A DNA stretch of 64,000 nt from an uncultured Pirellula sp. (GTDB lineage: Bacteria > Planctomycetota > Planctomycetia > Pirellulales > Pirellulaceae), in the NCBI GenBank assembly GCA_903892355.1, contig CAITIE010000121.1, positions 1 to 64,000 of the forward strand. The letters run 5' to 3'. The stretch's first letter is position 1. Each line of letters begins with the position of its first letter. Of the stretch, positions 9,001 to 15,903 are shown in pieces. A program made the position numbers and the translations under genes. Below the pieces are notes generated by a model. That model worked only from the letters and a program-made list of their open reading frames with translations, was not told the origin of the DNA and made no database searches.

Positions 9001-10131
9001 GATTAGTTGATGGATTTTTGCAGCGTTATTCGTGAGTCCCTTTAAGCATTCATCGATGAAGGCATACGAGACGTCGATCCGACGTTTGTAGGTCGCGTAC
9101 GAGTAGGACTCCACCAAGATTCCAATCTTGCCGCGGAGAGCCATGTACTCGGTGCTGTAACGCGGCTCATAGCCGTAGCTCTCCCAAACGGTATGTTCCC
9201 GATTGAAGTTCCCGTAATAGAAAATCGGCATGTCGCGGTTGGTCATGGCCGACGATACCGATGGAAAAAACTCCCCTCGCATCCATTCGATCAATTGCGG
9301 CTTAGCCGCCGGATTATGCGGCAGATCGTAGGTCATGTCGTAGCGGTGGAGCGACCCGTTCGTGGTGTGCGCATCGATCAACACATCCGCATCCCATGCA
9401 TCGATCATCCGAACCAAAGAGCGAACTTCCAAAGAATCGAGTTTGACAAAGTCCCGGTTGAGGTCTTGGCCAATCGCATTCTCCCGGGTCCCCATCCCCA
9501 ACGCTGGTCCTTCCTGTCCCGGTCGATGCATCGCCCCGACCCGTTCGTTGCCATCGGCGTTGAAATTGGGGGCGAAGACGAGTACCGCATGTTCGAGATA
9601 CGGAGGCTCCTCGTGTTGCAGCAAATCCCGAGCGAGCGCGAGCAATGCTTCCTTGCTATCGCATTCCCCGCTATGAATGCCGCCCAAGAGAACGATGACC
9701 AAGCGAGGGTCATTGGGGGGGAGAGGTAGTTTCACATCCTCTTCCTTGGAGACCACCAAGGACCACAAGGGGCGATTTTCGTGGGTCATCCCATACTGGA
9801 TCAGTTTCGCATGCTTGCTAGCACCATCGAGCGCTTGCAAGAATGCCTCCACGTCCAAACCACGCGAGGTGGCCAAAAATTGGGAACGCTCAGCGATCGT
9901 GATCGGGCTTTTCACTCCGGAAGGAGCCCCCTGCGATGGCTTGCTCGGATCCTCACACCTAGCGGATCCCGAAGCCAACACCAAGGAGACCACCGCCATG
10001 CCAACCACAGCCGCCAGCCGGGCGAGGGACGGTGCCACGCTTCGACAACGTTTGCAAGGGACTGGAGGCGCAAAAAGAGGAAGGCCGTAAGTTTGGGGCA
10101 ACGGAGCGGTTGGTAATTGACAGCTATTCAT
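6076..10131 (-). CDS. M14 zinc carboxypeptidase fused to S9 prolyl-oligopeptidase (DPP IV-like)
   Basis: One uninterrupted 1351-residue frame carries two peptidases. After an Ala/Val-rich export segment (about 38-58), residues 80-370 form an M14 carboxypeptidase domain with HSGE (His153, Glu156), a third zinc ligand candidate His255 in LIDAHT, and Glu341 in LVESYSY as general base. Residues from about 640 to 1080 look like the DPP IV beta-propeller. The C-terminal alpha/beta hydrolase has GWSYGG (Ser1218), HGEIDDNVH (Asp1292/1293) and His1324 in NNRHG. The expected activity is cleavage of peptides from both ends: C-terminal residues by M14, N-terminal dipeptides after Pro/Ala by S9. It is likely periplasmic. 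The start at 10131 is the longest option; the ATG at residue 45 is an alternative. Confidence 0.9.
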   Translation of the reverse strand: MNSCQLPTAPLPQTYGLPLFAPPVPCKRCRSVAPSLARLAAVVGMAVVSLVLASGSARCEDPSKPSQGAPSGVKSPITIAERSQFLATSRGLDVEAFLQALDGASKHAKLIQYGMTHENRPLWSLVVSKEEDVKLPLPPNDPRLVIVLLGGIHSGECDSKEALLALARDLLQHEEPPYLEHAVLVFAPNFNADGNERVGAMHRPGQEGPALGMGTRENAIGQDLNRDFVKLDSLEVRSLVRMIDAWDADVLIDAHTTNGSLHRYDMTYDLPHNPAAKPQLIEWMRGEFFPSVSSAMTNRDMPIFYYGNFNREHTVWESYGYEPRYSTEYMALRGKIGILVESYSYATYKRRIDVSYAFIDECLKGLTNNAAKIHQLIDAADAADANTSPRGVPIQGKIVADAGKSKVAAYAWPKTPNGIQPKGGAEGDGSAVDRDHSDKKESSDNKEPSDRAFPSPKDRQRVQEMVPTEYEVTVANRGEATLSVDAPAYYFVPADCSWVASRLRLHGIPLVPIDLKASLPVERYVIRTRKEGNEFQFRKMSKYAVEVESLETQLGAGWLVPTAHPLGVLATYILEPHSDESLASWGFLDPSLREGSSYPVLRLKSKPELATAAPLPPLPWMTLVPSDVQGESLSLEKLFDPQQKVAFSGMPAPIPKWMPHGEGYLFQRDNRWFHADCETGAMHPFERPAKLVEALSKLPEMADGAAAPYGRQLQVFDDTFSSALIRHKQDLYFYDVPTETAIRLTETPDEEEELVELSPSRNHVAFIRDQNLWMVDCKTRELKQLTKDGGGEILNGKLDWVYQEEIYGRGQFKSYWWSPDGRRIAYLRLDESPVPNFVVDNSLAFAQKIENMRYPKAGQNNPLVSLHVVDIASGEDMVVPLEKYAEDDRLVVRVGWRPIGQDNSNADKLVYQLQNRIQNQLDVIEFDISKRSSETLVHEESKAWIDVIDEPRWLPDGSFLWVSDADGGRRHLYRVSTQRENSGQRKRTQLTRGDWDIKEISAVTDSGKFIWFTGHRSAATNTDVLRLSLETGELETVSSQLGSHRISVHPTGSYFMDSWSDMTHPAQLWLRNRQGDGVRYVGGYRSDRFDFVRSNDVELFEIAARDGQKMPAMLYRPMGLRDGQRAPVLIHVYGGPSAPTVENSWTHRSDLWHRYLAQNGIAVLLCDNRSALGKGNADTWRIYRDLGALELRDLEDAATWLGDQPWADPERIGVWGWSYGGYFTAYALTHSKLFRAGISGAPVTDWRNYDSVYTERYMGTPQLNPEGYKTSSVVEAAGNLNGKLLLIHGEIDDNVHMANTMQFVHALQKAGKQFELMLYPNNRHGITDAQQSYHQYRLMTDFLNRSLVGPK

Positions 10132-10260
10132 AGAATCTGAAGTGCCCCCTTTCCGAAAGGGCTGGATCGTTAGATAACGTAAGGACGGGCCGGGTGCGGC
10201 GCGTACTTATTTTAGTCGAATGGTACTTAGTTGTCGGACTGCATGTTTGGAGTGAGAAAA

Positions 10261-10866
10261 ATGACTCGGATTCAAGCGTTGTTAGCAAACGGTTTGGTAT
10301 GGATGCTCGCGGTTCAAGCGTGGGCATTCTGGGATCGGGCTGAGGTTTTGGCGCAGAATCCTCGCGTCTTATTAGAGACGAGCATGGGGGATTTAGAAGT
10401 CGAACTCTACCAAAAAGAAGCCCCAAAGACGGTGGCCAATTTTCTCAGCTACGTAAAGAAGGGGCACTACGATGGGACTATTTTTCATCGGATTATCCCC
10501 AACTTTGTGGTCCAAGGGGGTGGCTTGGATCCCAGCATGAAGGAACGTCCGACCGACGATCCTATCGAAAACGAGTCGACCAATGGTCTCAAGAACGAAA
10601 AGATGACCCTGTCAATGGCTCGAACCCGCGCCCCGCATAGCGCCACGTCCCAGTTCTACATCAACCTCAAATACAACTCGGACCTGGATAAGTCCAAGGC
10701 CATCGATCGCTTTGGGTATTGCGTGTTCGGCAAGGTGATCAAAGGGGAAGACATCGTTGAGAAGATGGCCAAGTCCAAGACGGGGTTGAAGGCTGGTAAC
10801 TCCGACGTCCCCGTGGAACCGATCGTCTTGAAGAAAGCGACCATCCTCGAGCCATCCAAGAACTAA
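10261..10866 (+). CDS. Exported cyclophilin-type peptidyl-prolyl cis-trans isomerase
   Basis: A 201-residue cyclophilin that speeds cis/trans isomerisation of peptidyl-proline bonds during folding. It begins with a signal-like segment (residues 1-33, ending AEVLAQ). The catalytic core follows, including HYDGTIFHRIIPNFVVQGGG (with FHRIIPNFVVQGG the family signature), FYINL and FGYCVFGKVI. The ATG at 10261 is preceded by GGAG at 10249-10252 with 8-base spacing, which decides the start over upstream codons in the same frame. It is transcribed away from the M14/S9 peptidase gene; the 130 bases between should hold both promoters. A terminator follows at 10946. Confidence 0.93.
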   Translation: MTRIQALLANGLVWMLAVQAWAFWDRAEVLAQNPRVLLETSMGDLEVELYQKEAPKTVANFLSYVKKGHYDGTIFHRIIPNFVVQGGGLDPSMKERPTDDPIENESTNGLKNEKMTLSMARTRAPHSATSQFYINLKYNSDLDKSKAIDRFGYCVFGKVIKGEDIVEKMAKSKTGLKAGNSDVPVEPIVLKKATILEPSKN

Positions 10867-10884
10867 CACCGGCAACGCGTCCAA

Positions 10885-10947
10885 GTATTACGAGACCAAT
10901 GTATTACGAGACCAAGTTGTTCAGAGACCAAGTTGTTCAGAGACCAA
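10885..10947. repeat. Four-unit 15/16-base tandem repeat
   Basis: Two units of gtattacgagaccaa(t) are followed by two exact units of gttgttcagagaccaa. All four share gagaccaa at the end, so the array looks like two rounds of local duplication. It sits between the cyclophilin stop codon and its terminator. Confidence 0.85.
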
Positions 10948-10977
10948 GCCCTTCGGCAACCACCGAAGGGCTTTTTT
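10946..10977 (+). terminator. Rho-independent terminator of the cyclophilin gene
   Basis: The inverted repeat AAGCCCTTCGG / CCGAAGGGCTT (10946-10956 and 10963-10973) encloses a six-base loop and runs into a T tract. Its position about 80 bases after the stop fits termination of the cyclophilin transcript. Confidence 0.9.
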
Positions 10978-11027
10978 ATTGCCTGTTGGGATTGGGCGAA
11001 AAACTCGCGCCTCAGCAAATCGGCTAA

Positions 11028-11066
11028 ACTGCGGTTAAATATCGCGGTTGAGTATCGCGGTTAAAT
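11028..11066. repeat. 13-base tandem repeat, three units
   Basis: The units are actgcggttaaat, atcgcggttgagt and atcgcggttaaat, head to tail, about 100 bases before the TlpA-like gene. No coding or protein-binding role is evident. Confidence 0.75.
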
Positions 11067-11169
11067 ATCATTGTCACCTAACAGGTGTTTCCATCGAGAG
11101 AAACCCTGTCGAAGACCGACAAATTTCGTCGAGTCGATTCTCAAAGAAAACCACCCCGGACATCCAACC

Positions 11170-12513
11170 ATGCAACAGCAATCGCTTTCATTGACTCGTC
11201 GCGGCATCACGATATTCCACTGGGGACTTGAGATCTTTGCGGTTCTCATCTTGCTCAATATCGGATTTTCGTTCTTCATGCAGTATCCGAGCCTACTCCA
11301 AATTTTAATAGCGATTCAGCGTGTTTCGCCCTTCGTGGAGCCTGTTTTGCAGCTCGCCATGTTATTGGGTGTTCTGCTGACCTGCGCAGCGCCCGCCGAG
11401 AGTGGGACACGGAAGTGGGCATACTCGATTTTCGTATTTGGGATCTTTGCATGGTTATTACCCGTCGTTGTTTACGCCATGCAATTGCCGATGAGCTGGC
11501 TGAGTTTTCGATCCGCGACCATCCTCATCCAAGCCCTTCTGTTTGTCGGCCTTCTCCAGCAACTGGCAAGCTGGATTAAGGGCATTGAAACGAGCGACAT
11601 CGCCAATACTGGAGTCGGGGTGAGTACCAGCGTCATCGACCGGGAGGACGTTAAAACCTGGACAGACCTAGAGAGCCGATTTGAGAATCTTTTTCGCATC
11701 GGATGCATCGTCGTCGGTGCAGCAGTGCTGTTCCTGATGTATCCGGGGTTGGCGATCCAGGTTGCCATGCTGGGTGCAGGGTTAACCGTGATCGTGGTCT
11801 TTTTCATGCTGCTGCTCCTTTTGGCCATGTTCAGTCGCAATGTCTACCGATTCGAAAAAGCCATGCGCATCAGCTCAGCTCGCACGGAGAGCGACGACCC
11901 GTCATGGAGTGGCTTGCCGTCTGATCGCTTGGTCCCCGCAAGTATCTTGCTGGGGGCCTTGGCAGCGCTCGCTCTCGGGATCGAAAAGGTGGCGAATTAC
12001 ACCCTGGCACCGAAGTACTTTATGAAGGAAATCGAAAGGACGTTTGGGAAAGCTGGACCTTTTCCTGGTGGGAACATTTCGGAAAGCGCATTCACACCGT
12101 CCCCGGCTCCTGCGATGTCGATGAAACCGATCGATGGCGAACCACTGGAGCTGAAAGACCTCCAAGGCAAAGTCGTCGTGTTGAATTTCTGGGCCACGTG
12201 GTGCGGGCCTTGCGTGAAAGAAATTCCCGACTTGATCAAGCTCGCCGAACAAGGGCAGGATCAAGGAGTGATCGTGATTGGAATCAGCGACGAGGACGAA
12301 ACCACGATTCGTAATTTCTCGGAAAAACGAGGGGTCAAGTATCCGATGGTATCGGGAGCGGGGTGGCCCGCTCCGTTCCAACAGATCAACGCTGTCCCAA
12401 CCACGTTTGTGATCGATCGCGACGGGATGATCCGATCCAAGCTTATTGGATCACGGTCGCTCGAGGTTTTTCGGGCCGAGGTCGAAAAGGCAAAAAAGCC
12501 TTTAGGACAATAA
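11170..12513 (+). CDS. Membrane-anchored TlpA-like thioredoxin-fold protein
   Basis: A 447-residue protein. Roughly the first 290 residues hold several hydrophobic segments (for example IFAVLILLNIGFSFFM, SIFVFGIFAWLLPVVVYAM and TVIVVFFMLLLLLAMF). A TlpA/ResA-like thioredoxin domain begins near residue 325 with VVLNFWATWCGPC; the redox pair is Cys345 and Cys348, and AVPTTFVIDRDG supplies the cis-proline loop. It probably reduces disulphides or matures cytochrome c outside the cytoplasmic membrane, which would suit the haem proteins encoded in this window. The ATG at 11170 is preferred because the 33 extra residues of the longer frame are Arg/Pro-rich and precede the first membrane segment awkwardly. 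Confidence 0.85.
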   Translation: MQQQSLSLTRRGITIFHWGLEIFAVLILLNIGFSFFMQYPSLLQILIAIQRVSPFVEPVLQLAMLLGVLLTCAAPAESGTRKWAYSIFVFGIFAWLLPVVVYAMQLPMSWLSFRSATILIQALLFVGLLQQLASWIKGIETSDIANTGVGVSTSVIDREDVKTWTDLESRFENLFRIGCIVVGAAVLFLMYPGLAIQVAMLGAGLTVIVVFFMLLLLLAMFSRNVYRFEKAMRISSARTESDDPSWSGLPSDRLVPASILLGALAALALGIEKVANYTLAPKYFMKEIERTFGKAGPFPGGNISESAFTPSPAPAMSMKPIDGEPLELKDLQGKVVVLNFWATWCGPCVKEIPDLIKLAEQGQDQGVIVIGISDEDETTIRNFSEKRGVKYPMVSGAGWPAPFQQINAVPTTFVIDRDGMIRSKLIGSRSLEVFRAEVEKAKKPLGQ

Positions 12514-12550
12514 TTGCCTGAGTAAACGCTTCGTCGACGACAGCCATCGA

Positions 12551-13891
12551 TTAGCGATAGCAGTAAATCGCTTCGGAGGAGCGAATCAGAAGGGATCCAT
12601 TCGCGACGGCGGGCGTCGACCAATAGACTTCGTCTTTGGTGCCGGTACTGAGTTCCGCGACGACGTTGTACTCTGTTCCCGCTTGGACGACGATCAGATT
12701 ACCCGCTTCGTTGAACATATAGATTTTATCCCCAACCACGACCGGGCAACCCGCGATGAGGGTGCCTCCGGGGGTCCGTTTGCGATAAATCTCTTTACCG
12801 GTAAGCTTCTCGTAGCATGTTGCGGTGTTTCCGAAGAAGTAGAGGTAGTCACCGACGATAACAGGGGAAGGCATTCCGGCGCCGCTTTTGGTACCGGACC
12901 ACATCACTGCGTCGCTTTGGGTCTCACCTTTTGGCAAACTGAGATCGCCCGTGTGCCCGGGCCGAATCGCAGCGAGTGGTGCTCGGCTTCCAGGGCTCGA
13001 GGTGCCGAAGTAAACGCCTTGCGCATCGGCGACTAGGGAGCACGAGAATGACGTATCGAGTCCACTCATGCGCCATCGTTCTTTCCCGGTGCTGAGTTCA
13101 TAAGCGATCACCGCGCCTTGACCGGCGGTGACCACTTCTTGGACGCCTTGGTTATCCCAAAGGATCGGTGTGCTCCATGCGGAGCCTTTGGGCCGTTCTG
13201 CTCTCCAGAGTTCGCCGCCGTCCTTGGTGTTCAAGCAGTGCAAGACAGCGGACTCCTCGTTGTACAGTTGAACGAGAACGCGATCGTTCGCGAGGAGGAC
13301 CGACGATCCGGTTCCGAAATCATTGGAAATCTTTTGCTGCTCGAAGGCTTTCGTCCAAATCTCTTTGCCTTGGAGATCGTACGCGGCCATCGCACCAGCA
13401 GCACCAAAGAAGGCGTACACGGCGTCGGCGGAAGCAGCGGGGGTTTCTGTCGCGAAGGTGTTCGAAGCATGCTTGCTGTAGGCTGGAATCGCATCTGCGA
13501 CGGTTTGCTCCCAGAGGATGCCTCCGTTGTCGAGTGACAAACAGATCAGCTTCCACTGGATGGGGTCCTTCGGCTTGGGACCTTTCCCCATCGTGCTCGG
13601 GTCCATGACCCCGCCCATCATTCCTTTGGGTTTGAATCCGGATTTTGCGACTGCCGTCGTTACGAACACTTGATTGCCGACGACGATCGGTTGCGACCAA
13701 CCGCTTCCCTCGATTTCGGTCCGCCATGCTGGCTGCGTGTTCGTCGCTACGGTTTCGGAGAGGCTACCCGAAGCGATGCTTTGGGCGGTTCCTCCGCGGA
13801 ACTGACTCCAATCCTCGGCTCGGGCCAAAAAACCACCCGAGAGCAAACCGGTTCCAATGGTGAGAATCGCCGACACTCGCTTGATCGCCAT
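12551..13891 (-). CDS. Exported PQQ-like beta-propeller repeat protein
   Basis: A 446-residue protein with a signal peptide (RVSAILTIGTGLLSGGFLARA). It has repeated blades of the quinoprotein/BamB type, recognisable as W-Q-x-D/G units such as DWSQFRGG, GGILWEQT, KEIWTKAF, GELWRAER and KERWRMSG. Such propellers bind PQQ in alcohol dehydrogenases or act as scaffolds (BamB); no haem or PQQ-specific disulphide is visible. Planctomycetes have many paralogues. It converges with the TlpA-like gene, with 37 bases between the stops. Start 13891 is favoured over 13912 because it gives a tighter signal peptide. Confidence 0.82.
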   Translation of the reverse strand: MAIKRVSAILTIGTGLLSGGFLARAEDWSQFRGGTAQSIASGSLSETVATNTQPAWRTEIEGSGWSQPIVVGNQVFVTTAVAKSGFKPKGMMGGVMDPSTMGKGPKPKDPIQWKLICLSLDNGGILWEQTVADAIPAYSKHASNTFATETPAASADAVYAFFGAAGAMAAYDLQGKEIWTKAFEQQKISNDFGTGSSVLLANDRVLVQLYNEESAVLHCLNTKDGGELWRAERPKGSAWSTPILWDNQGVQEVVTAGQGAVIAYELSTGKERWRMSGLDTSFSCSLVADAQGVYFGTSSPGSRAPLAAIRPGHTGDLSLPKGETQSDAVMWSGTKSGAGMPSPVIVGDYLYFFGNTATCYEKLTGKEIYRKRTPGGTLIAGCPVVVGDKIYMFNEAGNLIVVQAGTEYNVVAELSTGTKDEVYWSTPAVANGSLLIRSSEAIYCYR

Positions 13892-14240
13892 GTTCGTAAT
13901 CGCCCCATTCAAGGCTACTAGCCAAAAAATCCATGTCCCGAAACTGGCCCCCTTTGGCCGACCTCAATGCGTCCTCGACGCTCGTAGTAGCATCCTCACC
14001 TTGTGCACAATATGTGGGGGCGGGAAGCTTAGTTTCGCTAATGCTGGAGTTTAGCAAGGTGTCAACCATGAGGATTCCTGACGGTATTCCTGGGGGTTAG
14101 GGGTATTCCTGGGGGTTAGTGGCATTCCTTGGGTCGGACGCGAATCGATTGATGATGAGGGGACTGGCGGATAGAATGCCCGCTTCCCTTTCCTAGATAT
14201 TTTCCTGCGGTCCATAGCGGCGTTCGAGAGAGTTACGAGC
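13892..14240. other. Divergent intergenic region with a 19-base repeat
   Basis: This region separates the PQQ-like propeller gene (minus) from gnd (plus) and must contain both promoters. It holds no convincing gene. A tandem repeat sits at 14083-14139. Confidence 0.6.
14083..14139. repeat. 19-base tandem repeat, two exact-core units plus a degenerate third
   Basis: ggtattcctgggggttag appears twice (14083 and 14102) one base apart, followed by a degraded unit ggcattccttgggtcgga. It lies about 100 bases upstream of gnd. Confidence 0.8.
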
Positions 14241-15719
14241 ATGAGCGAATTGTGTGATTTCGGCCTGATCGGCCTGGCGGTGATGGGTGAAAACTTGGCT
14301 TTGAACGTGGAGAGCCGCGGGTACCGCGTCGCTGTCTTCAACCGAACCACCGAAAAGGTCGACGAGCTGATCGCGGGTCGTGCCAAGGGGAAGAATTTCC
14401 TCGGATGCCACTCGATCGTCGAAATGGTAAAGAATCTCAAACGCCCTCGGTTGGTCATGATGCTGGTGAAAGCGGGCCCTGCGGTCGATGATCTGATCGA
14501 GCAGCTGCTCCCTCACTTGGAACCGGGCGACATTCTGGTCGACGGTGGCAACACCCACTACGTCGATACCGAGCGACGCACGCAGTATGTCGAGAGCAAG
14601 GGCCTACTTTTCGTCGGCTCGGGCGTCTCGGGTGGTGAAGAGGGAGCCCTCAAAGGCCCGAGCTTGATGCCCGGCGGTAGCAAAGCCGCTTGGGAAACCA
14701 TCAAGCCGATCTTCCAATCGATCGCTGCCAAGGTCGGACCGAAGAACGACATACCTTGCTGCGAGTGGGTTGGTCCTCGAGGCGCAGGACACTATGTTAA
14801 AATGGTGCACAACGGAATCGAATACGGCGATATGCAGTTGATCTGCGAAGCCTACTTCTTGCTCAAAGAAGCCGCTGGTCTCTCCAACGATGAGCTTTAC
14901 GATGTCTTTGCCGATTGGAATCTTGGCGAACTACAAAGCTACCTTATCGAGATCAGCCGCGACATCTTCAGCGTGAAGGACGATGCAGGTGGAGATGGTT
15001 ACCTCGTCGACAAAATCCTCGATGTTGCTGGAGCGAAGGGGACTGGCAAGTGGATGAGCCAATTGGCCCTCGATCTGGGCGTGCCGAGCACCTTGGTCAC
15101 GACCGCAGTATACGCTCGATGCTTAGCCGCAATGAAGCAAGCTCGCGTCCGTGCGAGCAAGGTTCTCCCCGGCCCTGCCGCTTCACACAACCCAGCCTTC
15201 GACGGTGCCGTCAAGCAATTGGTTAGCGATCGCAAGCAGTTTGTCGAAGCCGTGCGACAGGCGCTGTATGCATCGAAGATTTGCTCGTACGCCCAAGGCT
15301 TTGTGCAGTTGCAAGAAGCGAGCCGCGAGCACAATTGGGGACTCAACTACGGGGATTGTGCACTGCTATGGCGAGGTGGATGCATCATCCGTGCTCAATT
15401 CCTGGATCGGATCAAAGAAGCCTTTGATGCCCAGCCCGATCTTGAAAACTTGCTACTGTTTCCATACTTCACCCAAGCCATCGAGAAGGCCCAAGCCTCG
15501 TGGCGAGCCGTGGTCATGGCCGCAAGCCATCTCGGCCTTCCCGTTCCAGCCTTCTCGACGGCCCTCGCGTACTACGACAGCTATCGACTCGCCAGACTAC
15601 CGTCGAACTTGCTCCAAGCACAACGAGATTATTTCGGCGCGCACACCTACCAACGCGTGGACCGCGACGGAGTCTTCCACAGCGAGTGGCTGGACCTTCG
15701 GAAACCGCCCAAAGCGTAA
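14241..15719 (+). CDS. gnd: 6-phosphogluconate dehydrogenase, decarboxylating
   Basis: A 492-residue enzyme of the pentose phosphate pathway that converts 6-phosphogluconate to ribulose 5-phosphate, CO2 and NADPH in the cytoplasm. The Rossmann start GLIGLAVMGENLALN and NRTTEKVD (NADP-type), the substrate motif GSGVSGGEEGA, the catalytic helix YVKMVHNGIEYGDMQ and the C-terminal tail YFGAHTYQRVD are all present. Length and order match the long-type homodimeric enzyme. The ATG at 14241 follows a purine-rich GAGAG. It is probably monocistronic; the next gene starts about 185 bases downstream. Confidence 0.97.
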   Translation: MSELCDFGLIGLAVMGENLALNVESRGYRVAVFNRTTEKVDELIAGRAKGKNFLGCHSIVEMVKNLKRPRLVMMLVKAGPAVDDLIEQLLPHLEPGDILVDGGNTHYVDTERRTQYVESKGLLFVGSGVSGGEEGALKGPSLMPGGSKAAWETIKPIFQSIAAKVGPKNDIPCCEWVGPRGAGHYVKMVHNGIEYGDMQLICEAYFLLKEAAGLSNDELYDVFADWNLGELQSYLIEISRDIFSVKDDAGGDGYLVDKILDVAGAKGTGKWMSQLALDLGVPSTLVTTAVYARCLAAMKQARVRASKVLPGPAASHNPAFDGAVKQLVSDRKQFVEAVRQALYASKICSYAQGFVQLQEASREHNWGLNYGDCALLWRGGCIIRAQFLDRIKEAFDAQPDLENLLLFPYFTQAIEKAQASWRAVVMAASHLGLPVPAFSTALAYYDSYRLARLPSNLLQAQRDYFGAHTYQRVDRDGVFHSEWLDLRKPPKA

Positions 15720-15903
15720 CACGGCGTTATGTCCCGTGAGACTGTGAACCCCCGAGACCGTGATACCGCGGGGCGATGAATCCTCAACGGTATTGGTCGC
15801 TTAGGTGTCACGCGATCGACGCTCCCTGCGCCCTGTTTGTACAACGGCGCAAAGAATGACTTGTTCCCTGCGAAGATATCCTCTCTGGAATTGCACTGCT
15901 AAT

